From the NCBI RefSeq assembly GCF_029211125.1, contig NZ_JARGEN010000017.1:40181-104180 (forward strand): a stretch of DNA of 64,000 bases, given 5' to 3'. Made by a program: the position numbers and the translations under genes. Position 1 is the first letter of the stretch, and each line of letters begins with the position of its first letter. Below are positions 28,450 through 40,562 of the stretch, piece by piece. Source of the DNA: Curvibacter soli. GTDB taxonomy: Bacteria; Pseudomonadota; Gammaproteobacteria; Burkholderiales; Burkholderiaceae_C. The notes beneath the pieces were generated by a model that ran no database searches, was not told the DNA's origin, and saw only the letters and a list, made by a program, of their open reading frames with translations.

Positions 28450-29277
28450 GTGGATACCGTTTTGCTGGTGAAGGCCGCCGTCATGGGCGTGGTCGAGGGC
28501 CTGACCGAATTCCTGCCCATTTCATCGACAGGGCACCTGATCCTCGCCGGCGCGCTGCTGGGCTTCGAAGACGAGCGCGCCAAGGTGTTCGACATCGCCA
28601 TCCAGACCGGCGCCATCCTTGCCGTGGTGCTGGTGTATTGGCAGCGCATCCGCGCCACGCTGGCCGCGCTGCCCGGCGAGCCGTGGGCGCGGCGCTTGGC
28701 GCTCAACGTGTGCATCGGCTTCCTGCCCGCCGCAGTGCTGGGCCTGCTGTTCGGCAGGGCCATCCAGGCGCACCTGTTCACGCCCATGGTGGTGGCGTCC
28801 ACCTTCATCCTCGGCGGCTTCGTCATCCTGTGGGCCGAGCGGCGCGCGCCCGCGGCGGTGCGTGTGCAGTCGGTGGAGGCGATGACGCCGCTCGACGCGC
28901 TCAAGGTCGGCCTGGCCCAGTGCCTGGCCATGGTGCCGGGCACCAGCCGCAGCGGCGCCACCATCATCGGCGGCATGCTGCTGGGCCTGTCGCGGCAGGC
29001 GGCGACCGATTTCTCGTTCTTCCTGGCCATCCCCACGCTGGTCGGCGCGGGCGCCTACAGCCTGTACAAGCAGCGCGCGCTGCTGTCGCCGCAGGACGCG
29101 CCGCTGTTCGCCGTCGGGCTGGCGTTCTCGTTCGTCAGTGCGTGGCTGTGCGTGCGCTGGCTGCTGCGCTACATCGCCAGCCACAGCTTCGTGCCGTTCG
29201 CGTGGTACCGCATCGCCTTCGGCCTCGTGGTGCTGGCCACGGCCTGGAGCGGGCTGCTGGCGTGGGCCGGCGGGTGA
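28450..29277 (+). CDS. uppP: Undecaprenyl-diphosphatase (bacitracin resistance family)
   Basis: This 275-residue inner-membrane phosphatase recycles undecaprenyl pyrophosphate for cell-wall synthesis. Conserved regions are present: [21 protein letters not shown] with the catalytic E-x3-E and PISSTGH, and [19 protein letters not shown] with the PGxSRSGxT motif. The start is GTG with GGAG ahead of it. About eight membrane helices are visible. It stands alone. Confidence 0.97.
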   Translation: MDTVLLVKAAVMGVVEGLTEFLPISSTGHLILAGALLGFEDERAKVFDIAIQTGAILAVVLVYWQRIRATLAALPGEPWARRLALNVCIGFLPAAVLGLLFGRAIQAHLFTPMVVASTFILGGFVILWAERRAPAAVRVQSVEAMTPLDALKVGLAQCLAMVPGTSRSGATIIGGMLLGLSRQAATDFSFFLAIPTLVGAGAYSLYKQRALLSPQDAPLFAVGLAFSFVSAWLCVRWLLRYIASHSFVPFAWYRIAFGLVVLATAWSGLLAWAGG

Positions 29278-29640
29278 AGGTCGCCGTGGCCGGGATGCGC
29301 GCCCGGCGGTGAACGGGCGGCAGCGGCGGAAACAGGATACTCCCCCTGTGCCTGCCTGCCAGCGCAGGAAAATAAAGCGAAGAAAAGGTGTACTCCCCGG
29401 GAGTATCAAAAAATACAGCCCCTGCATTGGCGCAAAGGGCCGCAGAAGCCTTGAAGGCGATGGCGCTCAGGGGCTGACGCTCAGGGGCAGCAGCGCGGGC
29501 GCCTGTTCGAGCGTCCACAGCCGCCGCGGCAGCCCGCGTGCGGGCTAATGCTCAACGCTATGCAGCACAGCCGAAACCGCGCCTTGCCCTGCGCCAAAAC
29601 GCATCGCTTTTATTTGTGCCGCCAGGCATCGAACACCGTG
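29278..29640. other. Non-coding gap with a dispersed-element fragment
   Basis: Positions 29547-29640 (CTTGCCCTGCGCCAAAACGC, ATCGCTTTTATTTGTGCCGC and GCATCGAACAC) match the inner part of the large element at 52774-53027, so this is a fragment of that family. Upstream, TACTCC-CCGG-GAGTA near 29391-29406 can form a small hairpin followed by an A-rich stretch, possibly the uppP terminator. No gene is supported. Confidence 0.5.
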
Positions 29641-30468
29641 CTAGATCAACCGTTCGCTGGAGTTGGTGATCTTCTTCAGCGGCTTGTTGATGGAGCCCGG
29701 CACCAGCAGCGGCGCGCTGGTCTGGCCGCCGTTCCACATCGGGTCGTCGATGCTGTCGAACACCTCGCGCAGGCGCTGGCCCCAGATGTCGTGCACCATG
29801 CGGAAGTAGGGGTTGTCGTGGCCCAGGCAGGCGATCTTGTCGGTCTGGTACTGGTCGGCCTCGTACACCACCAGATCCAGCGGCAGGCCCACCGAGAGGT
29901 TGGACTTGAGCGTGGAGTCCATCGACACCAGCGCGCACTTGGCAGCCTCGGCCAGCGGCGTCTCGGGCGCGAGCACGCGGTCGAGCACGGGCTTGCCGTA
30001 CTTGGATTCGCCGATCTGGAAGTAGGGCGTCTCGGGCGTGGCCTCGATGAAGTTGCCGGCGGAATACACCTGGAACAGTCGCATGCCCTCGCCCTTGACC
30101 TGGCCGCCGAAGATCAGCGACACGTTGAACTCCACACCCGCCTGCTTGAGCGAGGCGGCGTCGCGCTCGTACACATGGCGCACCGCCTGGCCCAGCACGC
30201 GGGCGGCGTCGAACATGCTGCGCGCGTTCCAGATCGTGATCGGGTCGCTGTCCTCGCTCTCCTTGATCTGCTCGACCTGCAGGATCTCGCGCACCGACTG
30301 CGAGATCGAGAGATTGCCCGCCGACAGCAGCACCATGAAGCGGTCGCCCGGCCTCTCGTAGACGATCATCTTGCGAAAGATGCTGATCTGGTCCAGGCCC
30401 GCGTTGGTGCGCGAGTCGGAGAGGAACACCAGGCCGGCGTTGAGCTTGATGGCGACGCAGTAGGTCAT
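29641..30468 (-). CDS. Proteasome-like peptidase Anbu
   Basis: This 275-residue Ntn-hydrolase is related to proteasome beta and HslV. The start MTYCVAIKLNAGLVFLSDSRTNAG matches the Anbu (ancestral beta-subunit) family. After Met removal Thr2 would be the nucleophile, supported by Asp18 in SDSRT and Lys33 in IFRKM. Anbu forms open ring or helical assemblies; its substrates are not established. Anbu genes are usually linked to genes for an alpha-E protein, a transglutaminase-like protein and an ATP-grasp enzyme. None of these is next to it here. A broken WYL regulator gene lies divergently 72 bases away. Confidence 0.88.
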   Translation of the reverse strand: MTYCVAIKLNAGLVFLSDSRTNAGLDQISIFRKMIVYERPGDRFMVLLSAGNLSISQSVREILQVEQIKESEDSDPITIWNARSMFDAARVLGQAVRHVYERDAASLKQAGVEFNVSLIFGGQVKGEGMRLFQVYSAGNFIEATPETPYFQIGESKYGKPVLDRVLAPETPLAEAAKCALVSMDSTLKSNLSVGLPLDLVVYEADQYQTDKIACLGHDNPYFRMVHDIWGQRLREVFDSIDDPMWNGGQTSAPLLVPGSINKPLKKITNSSERLI

Positions 30469-30540
30469 GGGGCGAATTGTGTTTTCAAAGGCATGAAGTG
30501 TAGTCCGTGCTGTATACATGCATGCGGGAGGGCCGAGGCC

Positions 30541-31522
30541 GTGAACCGAACGGAACGTTTCTATCTGATCGACAGAATGCTGCGTGCCCGCCGCGTGGTG
30601 CCGACGCAAGTGTTCCTCGCCGAACTCGGGGGTGTCCCGGGCCACTTTCAAGCGCGACATGGAATACCTGCGCGAACGGCTGCAGTCGCCCATCACGTGG
30701 GACCGCGATGCCGGCGGCTACAGGTTCGAGGCCGTGGCACCGCAGGCGGCCCATACGCTGCCGGGGCTGTGGTTTTCCTGCGGCGAGTTGCATGCGCTGC
30801 TGGTTGCGCACCAGGTGCTGGGCGAGATCGCGCCCGGCGTGCTCGCCGTGCACGTGGCGCCGCTGCAGGAGCGGCTGGCGGGGTTGCTGGGGGATGCTTC
30901 GGGCGGTTCCGCCGCCGAGGTCAGGCAGCGCGTGCGGCTGCTGTCCACGACCCGGCGCGCCACGCAGCCGCGCTTCTTCGCCGAGGTGGCAGCCGGCCTA
31001 CTGGAGCGCCGGCGCAGCGAGCTCGACGCCTGGAACCGCAGGCGCGACGAGGTGAACACGCGCACGGTGTCGCCGCAGCGCCTGACCCACTACCGCGACA
31101 ACTGGTATCTGGATGCCTGGTGCCACTGGCGGCGGGGACTGCGCAGCTTCTCGCTCGACACGCTGCGCCGCGTGCGGCTGCTGCCGGCGTCGGCCATCGA
31201 CATGCGCGAATCGGCACTGGACGCCCACTATGCGTCGGCATACGGTATTTTTGGCGGGCGCCAGCGTGCCTGGGCGGTGCTGCGCTTTGCGGCGGAGCGC
31301 GCGCGCTGGGTGGCGTCCGAGCGCTGGCACCCGGAGCAGAAATCCGAGTTCATGCCCGATGGGGACTACCGCTTGCGCGTGCCCTATGGCGACGAGCGGG
31401 AATTGCGCATGGACATCCTGCGCCACGGCCGCCATGTGCGGGTTGAAGGGCCGCCCGCCCTGCGCCGGCGTGTGGCTGGGGAGGCTGCGGCGCTGGCCGA
31501 TCTGTATGCCCGCGACGGATAG
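30541..31522 (+). pseudogene. WYL-domain transcriptional regulator with a one-base frameshift
   Basis: From the GTG at 30541 the first frame reads VNRTERFYLIDRMLRARRVV and PTQVFLAEL, the usual HTH start of the family. At the run of five G (30628-30632) the homology jumps to another frame, which continues GVSRATFKRDMEYLRERLQS. That frame stays open to the stop at 31522 through a WYL-type C-terminus (DNWYLDAWCHWRRGLRSF, MDILRHGRHVRVEG). One extra G would explain the break. It may be a real pseudogene, slippage, or a sequencing error. Confidence 0.8.
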
Positions 31523-31601
31523 CGGGTGCGCCGCAGGCTCAGTATTTGAGCCTGCGGGGCGCTAACCTTGCCGGGTCGATGATGCCTGAAGGGAGGTTGC
31601 C

Positions 31602-31859
31602 ATGGGTGCGGTTGTTCTGGCGTTGTGCGCGCTCGGTGTTCTGACGGGGCTGTCCGTTGCGGCGGGCGCATTACCGCAGGCCAGGCCCATGCGGACCGGA
31701 GCCGGCCGGTATGCGTGGGGGGCGCTGCTGTGGAATGGGCTGCGGTGTTTTTTGCTCGCGTCCTGGGTGCTGTCGATACTGCTGGCGCGGATCGGTAAAT
31801 CGATCCTGTTGGCATGTCTTGTACTGGCAGGGCTTGCCGCGCTGTCGGGCTGCGATTGA
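31602..31859 (+). CDS. Small membrane protein, unknown (85 aa)
   Basis: The family is not recognised. GGGAGGTTGCC precedes the ATG, a strong ribosome site. The protein is almost entirely hydrophobic, with one helix at the start (VVLALCALGVLTGLSVAAGAL) and one or two in the second half (FLLASWVLSILLARI, ILLACLVLAGLAAL), and a short basic loop. It ends with GCD. It is followed 53 bases later by a similar small membrane gene, which suggests a two-gene unit. Confidence 0.55.
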   Translation: MGAVVLALCALGVLTGLSVAAGALPQARPMRTGAGRYAWGALLWNGLRCFLLASWVLSILLARIGKSILLACLVLAGLAALSGCD

Positions 31860-31912
31860 GTTGCTGTATGGGCTGGGTGCTTACGCCGGCTGGCCGGCAT
31901 GGAGGTGATGCC

Positions 31913-32152
31913 ATGGATTTCGTTCTGATAGGGCTGGCGCTGCTCGCGCTGGGCGGCTTCGTGCTCTGGATGCAGGCAATGGTAGGCGCGCTGCTGGCGC
32001 TGATTTTCCTGCCCGCCGAGGACCATGTTCCGTGCATCCAGGACGATGAAACTCCGCGCGGGAGTGTGGCGCGGGGTTGCCTGGGAGGGTTGCTGCTGTT
32101 AGCAGTCGCGCTGGCATTTTGGGAAATCGGGGGCGGTGGCGACGACTCCTGA
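31913..32152 (+). CDS. Small membrane protein, unknown (79 aa)
   Basis: The family is not recognised. GGAGGTGATGCC lies just before the ATG. Two hydrophobic segments (FVLIGLALLALGGFVLWM with ALLALIFL, and LGGLLLLAVALAFWEI) are separated by a short acidic loop with EDHVPCIQDDE. Position, size and composition suggest it partners the preceding gene, but nothing indicates function. Base composition is slightly lower in GC than in the neighbours. Confidence 0.55.
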   Translation: MDFVLIGLALLALGGFVLWMQAMVGALLALIFLPAEDHVPCIQDDETPRGSVARGCLGGLLLLAVALAFWEIGGGGDDS

Positions 32153-32269
32153 AATCACGGAGGGCAGGAATATGGCAGGAGAGGTCTTTTCACCCGCAGC
32201 GCGGGTGCCTTGACCGCGCCTTGGGCTGAGCTCGTAGGCTCCGCCGAGGCGCCGGCAGGGTTGGCGGCG

Positions 32270-32525
32270 CCTCGGCAGGTCGAGTTCATGGTGCTGGGCC
32301 CCAACGGCCCCTTCACCAACCTGCCGCCCACGATTGAGACCCGGGTCGAGTGGATTGCCATGCTGATCAAGGAAGTCAACGCCAAAAACCTGAAAACGGT
32401 CGAAGCCACCACCGAGGCCGAAGCCCGCTGGGCCAAGACCTGCCAGGACATTGCTGGCCTCGGACGAATCCTCGTTCGTGCATGGCGCTGAACTGGTCGT
32501 GGACGGCGGCTACACGGCCAATTGA
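32270..32525 (+). pseudogene. Fused remnants of a flavin monooxygenase and an SDR dehydrogenase
   Basis: One frame from about 32284 reads FMVLGPNGPFTNLPPTIET then RVEWIA and KTVEATTEAEARWAKTC, the C-terminal signature of Baeyer-Villiger / flavin-containing monooxygenases. A different frame from 32448 reads TLLASDESSFVHGAELVVDG and GYTAN before a stop, the exact C-terminus of short-chain dehydrogenases. The two 3' ends meet at about 32448, so an internal deletion joined two formerly neighbouring genes. The rest of the 32153-32609 gap shows no gene. Confidence 0.78.
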
Positions 32526-32609
32526 CCGTCAACCGCAGCGCGCCGGACACGAGCCGCGAGCCAGGGGCCGCATCGAGCTTGCCGTCCTGCTGCGGCCCTC
32601 TGAAACCGG

Positions 32610-35258
<2,649 letters not shown>

Positions 35259-35607
35259 TGCGAATCGAAGACCTTTGAGAATCTGCTGGAACCATCAGGC
35301 AGCGCCGTAAACCGGAGGTTGTGCGCAGACAAAATCACGCTGCCATGACAACTGCCCGAGGGGGTATGCGCTTCACCGTCACCCGGGACAACCGGGCCAA
35401 ACTCTCCTCTCCAGCCAGCGGTCCGTCCTGTCGTCAGAGACGGCAGGACGGTGGGCGTTGTGAGAAGGCGGCTGTCCCCAAGCAATGCATTGTCTATGAC
35501 GCCGGCGCGAATGTTGCCCCAGGCTTTGGCATGTACGTGGGGGCGCGGCGCAAGACCTTCGTGCTGCAAACCCGTGTCGGCCCAAGAGTTACACGGTCGT
35601 GCGGGGT
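35259..35607. other. Non-coding gap upstream of mutS with a strong hairpin
   Basis: CCGTCCTGTCGT (35423-35434) and ACGGCAGGACGG (35440-35451) form a 12-bp stem with one G-U pair and the loop CAGAG. It has no T-run. It lies downstream of the VapC remnant and upstream of mutS on the same strand. I see no credible gene in this stretch. Confidence 0.45.
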
Positions 35608-35931
35608 TTACTGGCTGGGATAGACCCAGTTCTCCACTTCCAGCGCGGGCACGCGCACGAATTCCGCTGCGTTGTTCGTCACCAGCACCAAGCCTTCGCT
35701 GCGGGCGTGGCCTGCAATGTGCAGATCGTTCACGCCAATGGGCTGGCCGATTTTTTCCAGGGCAGCGCGTATGGCTCCGTAGTGCTGGGCTGCCTTGGTG
35801 CCATAGGGCAGCACTTCCAGGCGGCTGCAAAAGTCCTCGATGGCAGACAGGTTCTCGCTGACGCGGCTGCTTTTTTCCGCGCCGTGCAGGAGTTCGGCTA
35901 GCGTGACGGAGGAGCTTGAGCCGAAAAGCAA
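35608..35931 (-). pseudogene. N-terminally truncated VapC-type PIN toxin
   Basis: The frame reads SSVTLAELLHGAEKS, LEVLPYGTKAAQHYGAIRA, GVNDLHIAGHARSEGLVLVT and NNAAEFVRVPALEVENW, the last three quarters of a VapC PIN-domain RNase. The first 40-45 residues with the essential Asp of the DTN motif are missing, and no VapB antitoxin gene is beside it. The upstream junction runs into the rpsU promoter region. It is probably inactive. Confidence 0.78.
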
Positions 35932-35942
35932 AAAGCTATAAT
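35915..35942 (+). promoter_or_regulatory. Promoter of rpsU
   Basis: A perfect -10 TATAAT (35937-35942) with CTTGAG about 16 bases upstream as the -35. It lies 125 bases before rpsU, leaving a leader with no gene in it. It overlaps the broken end of the VapC remnant on the other strand. Confidence 0.6.
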
Positions 35943-36067
35943 GGCCGACTTTGCTGGCAAACCCCCGACGGCCTGATCAACTGTATGTCGGGGAACCTGC
36001 GATCAAGGAGCCCAGGCCCGATCTTCCTTGGCCCCCGCTGATCGCCCATTTCGGAAACCATTAGCTA

Positions 36068-36280
36068 ATGACCACCATTCGTGTGAAAGAAAACGAGCCC
36101 TTCGACGTGGCTCTGCGCCGTTTCAAGCGCACCATTGAAAAACTGGGCCTGCTGACCGACCTGCGCGCCCGCGAGTTCTACGAGAAGCCCACCGCCGAGC
36201 GCAAGCGCAAGAAGGCCGCCGCCGTCAAGCGCCACTACAAGCGCGTGCGCAGCATGCAACTGCCCAAGAAGCTGTACTGA
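36068..36280 (+). CDS. rpsU: 30S ribosomal protein S21
   Basis: This 70-residue basic protein reads [20 protein letters not shown] and ends with the arginine/lysine-rich helix ([20 protein letters not shown]). Length and sequence are normal for S21, a small-subunit protein needed for translation initiation. In many proteobacteria rpsU heads the rpsU-dnaG-rpoD operon. Here a terminator follows and yqeY comes next instead. Confidence 0.98.
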
Positions 36281-36334
36281 CCCGTCGGTACAGCGCCGCG
36301 GGCGCGCCGCACGGCACGGCCCGCTACGTTTCAA

Positions 36335-36370
36335 CCCGCGCTCGGGACGCCAGGCGCGGGTTTTGTTTTT
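36335..36370 (+). terminator. Intrinsic terminator of rpsU
   Basis: CCCGCGC (36335-36341) pairs with GCGCGGG (36354-36360) and is followed by TTTTGTTTTT. It lies 55 bases after the rpsU stop. Confidence 0.88.
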
Positions 36371-36457
36371 TACGACGTACGCAAAAGAGAATGCGGCCCC
36401 GGCATTGGCACGGGGCGCCGCCGCCAGTGAAGCACGTTTTGCGGAGGTCCTGTTTTG
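36369..36457. repeat. GACT..GCAAAA-type element (family F), short copy between rpsU and yqeY
   Basis: It opens TTACGACGTACGCAAAAG and ends GTGAAGCACGTTTTGCGGAG and GTCCTG. Both ends match the larger copy at 52774-53027 (TTACGACTTGTGCAAAC and GAAGCATGTTTTGCGCGAG), with the middle shortened. The right end lies 24 bases before the yqeY start. Confidence 0.65.
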
Positions 36458-36480
36458 TTGTTTGCACCGGAGATCACACC

Positions 36481-36930
36481 ATGTCCCTCAAAGACCGGAT
36501 TACCGAAGACATGAAGGCCGCCATGCGCGCCAAGGACAGCGAGCGCCTGGGCACCATCCGCCTGCTGCTGGCGGCCATCAAGCAAAAGGAAGTGGATGAG
36601 CGCGTGCTGTCCGACGACGTGGTCGTCGTGGCGCTGCTCGACAAGCTCATCAAGCAGCGCAAGGATTCCATCGCCGCTTTCACGCAGGCGGGCCGCACCG
36701 ACCTGGCCGACAAGGAGGCCGGCGAAATCAAGGTGCTGGAGGCCTACCTGCCCGCGCGGCTGGATGCCGCCGCGGTCGCCGCGGAAGTGCGCGCCATCGT
36801 CGCCGAGCTCGGCGCCTCGGGGCCGGGCGACATGGGCAAGGTCATGGGCGCGGCCAAGACGCGCCTGGCCGGCAAGGCCGACATGGGCGCGGTATCGGCG
36901 GCGGTCAAGGCCGCGCTGTCGGGCGGCTGA
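36481..36930 (+). CDS. GatB/YqeY domain protein
   Basis: This 149-residue helical protein starts MSLKDRITEDMKAAMRAKDS and contains RLGTIRLLLAAIKQKEVDE, the YqeY signature. The C-terminal part (GPGDMGKVMGAAKTRLAGKA, DMGAVSAAVKAAL) matches the tRNA-binding domain of the amidotransferase subunit GatB. The exact role of stand-alone YqeY proteins is not established. The ATG at 36481 gives the standard family start. Its position after rpsU is conserved in many proteobacteria. Confidence 0.92.
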   Translation: MSLKDRITEDMKAAMRAKDSERLGTIRLLLAAIKQKEVDERVLSDDVVVVALLDKLIKQRKDSIAAFTQAGRTDLADKEAGEIKVLEAYLPARLDAAAVAAEVRAIVAELGASGPGDMGKVMGAAKTRLAGKADMGAVSAAVKAALSGG

Positions 36931-37101
36931 ACCCGCAAGTTGGAGGCGCCGGTCACGCAAGGTGCCGGGCCCGCACGGCAATTTGTTGCAAAAATGCAGC
37001 CGGGCTTCACCATTTCGAGGGGTGGCCGTGCGAACTTCGCGGCATGCTCGCGCGTTCTAACCCAGGGAAGGGCATGCAATGCCCATGGGCAGAAGGAGCG
37101 T

Positions 37102-39057
<1,956 letters not shown>

Positions 39058-39058
39058 A

Positions 39059-39176
39059 CCTGGAAACGGCAGGTGCATAGCGCTCTCACCCACGAGGTGA
39101 ACGCCATCGAAGCCGGCAACGCTCGATTGCATGCGGCCTGGCAAGGGATACGAAGCGGTCAACTGCCGTTTCCAGG
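39059..39176 (+). repeat. Family A inverted-end element, copy 4 (complete)
   Basis: It has perfect ends CCTGGAAACGGCAG and CTGCCGTTTCCAGG and is 118 bp long. It starts one base after the stop codon of the Q-rich protein gene. GTTGAACC lies at both borders (39053-39060 and 39176-39183), possibly a target duplication. Confidence 0.85.
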
Positions 39177-39262
39177 TTGAACCTATTGATCCGGCCCTTT
39201 GAAGTCGAGAGTCGTCGTGGACGGACTGCCACAGGCAAACGACTCACGAAAGTTCAAAATTC

Positions 39263-39510
39263 ATGGGGCCGGAGCAATATTGGCAGGGCGGGGCGGAAAA
39301 TCCACAATTCTGGCAAAAAGGTGTTGAGCTTGTGTGGCTCGTGGGTTGGGTGGGCTGGCTGCCCGTGGTTGCGCTGCCGCTGCCGCTGCCGCTGTTCGCG
39401 CCGCTGTGCCTGCTGGGCACGGCGCTGCCGGCGCTGTACCTGCACAGTACCGCGCCGCGCCCTGCATGCGCGCGGCCTGCTGCGCTGCGATTGGCAGCAG
39501 GCATAGGCCC
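39263..39510 (+). pseudogene. Possible remnant of a small membrane-protein gene
   Basis: One frame has a hydrophobic helix with coding-like third-position GC (VWLVGWVGWLPVVALPLPL, FAPLCLLGTALPALYL). Shortly after, the better coding signal moves to another frame reading RRALHARGLLRCDWQQA before a stop. The break and the absence of a clear start suggest a decayed or frameshifted gene. Confidence is low, and the stretch may simply be non-coding. Confidence 0.3.
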
Positions 39511-39523
39511 CCCCGCGCGGCGG

Positions 39524-40369
39524 CTATTGCCGCGCGGTGCGCACGCTGGGTGGCGGCGCCTGCGGGTGGCTGGTGCGCCAGGGGTTGATGTCCAGCCCGC
39601 CGCGGCGCGTATAGCGCGCATACACCGTCAGCTTCACGGGCTTGCAGCGCGTCCACAGGTCCATGAAGATGCGCTCCACGCACTGCTCGTGGAACTCGTT
39701 GTGGTTGCGAAAGCTCACCAGGTACTGCAGCAGCCCTTCCTGGTCGATCTGCGGGCCGCTGTAGGCGATCTGCACGCTGCCCCAGTCAGGCTGGCCCGTC
39801 ACCAGGCAGTTGCTCTTGAGCAGGTTGCTCGCCAGCACTTCGCTGACCGGTGGCTCGCCGAAGCTGGCGCGCAGCAGCTCTGGCGCAGGGGTGTAGCGCG
39901 TGCATTCCACGTCGAGCCGGTCCAGGCTCAGGCCGTCGAGCTCGTGCATGGGTTGGCGGTCGAACGCATCGGGCAGCAGCAGCTTCACGCCCACGCTGGT
40001 GGCTTGTGCCGCGCCGCGCGATACGGCCTCGCCCACGTCGGCCCGGATGCGCTCGCGCACGGCCTCGGCGCTGTCGAAATGCGTGTTGTTGAAGCTGTTG
40101 AGGTAGAGCTTGAACGACTTGCTCTCCACGATGTTGGGCGTGTCGCACGGCATGGTGACGTGCGCCAGCGCCACCTGCGGCTTGCCGCGCGGGTTCAGCC
40201 AGCCCAGCTCGTAGGCGGTCCACAGGTCGGCACCGAAGAAAGGCGGCTGGCCCGCGATGCCGATCTCGGCGCGCTTGCCCGCGCGCGCGATGGGGAACAG
40301 CAGCGCCGCGTTGTACTGGTCCGCATAGGCCGAGCGCTTGCCGAGCAGCGATTGTTCCGGGGTGTTCAT
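39524..40369 (-). CDS. queF: NADPH-dependent 7-cyano-7-deazaguanine reductase
   Basis: This 281-residue QueF of the long (E. coli-like) type reduces preQ0 to preQ1 for queuosine in tRNA. Visible are the QueF motif [18 protein letters not shown] with the NADPH-binding E-S-K-S-F-K, the catalytic cysteine in [19 protein letters not shown], and the C-terminal [17 protein letters not shown]. The ATG at 40369 gives [12 protein letters not shown]. No good ribosome site is seen, because a family B repeat begins two bases upstream. The gene sits between two family A elements in direct orientation. Confidence 0.96.
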   Translation of the reverse strand: MNTPEQSLLGKRSAYADQYNAALLFPIARAGKRAEIGIAGQPPFFGADLWTAYELGWLNPRGKPQVALAHVTMPCDTPNIVESKSFKLYLNSFNNTHFDSAEAVRERIRADVGEAVSRGAAQATSVGVKLLLPDAFDRQPMHELDGLSLDRLDVECTRYTPAPELLRASFGEPPVSEVLASNLLKSNCLVTGQPDWGSVQIAYSGPQIDQEGLLQYLVSFRNHNEFHEQCVERIFMDLWTRCKPVKLTVYARYTRRGGLDINPWRTSHPQAPPPSVRTARQ

Positions 40370-40370
40370 T

Positions 40371-40430
40371 GCTATTGTTTTAGTAGCTGCTGCCGCAGGT
40401 GGATGAAGCGCTGGAGTTCGATTTGACCAG
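40371..40430 (+). repeat. Family B repeat abutting the queF start codon
   Basis: GCTATTGTTTTAGTAGCTGC, TGCCGCAGG...AAGCGCTGGAG and TTCGATTTGACC follow the standard block order. It lies immediately upstream of the queF ATG on the other strand. Confidence 0.7.
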
Positions 40431-40443
40431 TAATTATTTTCAA

Positions 40444-40561
40444 CCTGGAAACAGCAGGTGCATAGCGCTCTCACCAATGAGGTGAACCCCATCGAAGCCG
40501 TGAACGCTCGATTTCATGCGGCCTGGCAAGGGATACGAAGCGGTCAACTGCTGTTTCCAGG
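40444..40561 (+). repeat. Family A inverted-end element, copy 5 (complete)
   Basis: The ends CCTGGAAACAGCAG and CTGCTGTTTCCAGG are perfect, with the same compensating change (C/A and T/G) in both arms compared with copy 4. Length is 118 bp. The right end lies one base before the stop codon of the convergent 2OG oxygenase gene. Confidence 0.85.
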
Positions 40562-40562
40562 T

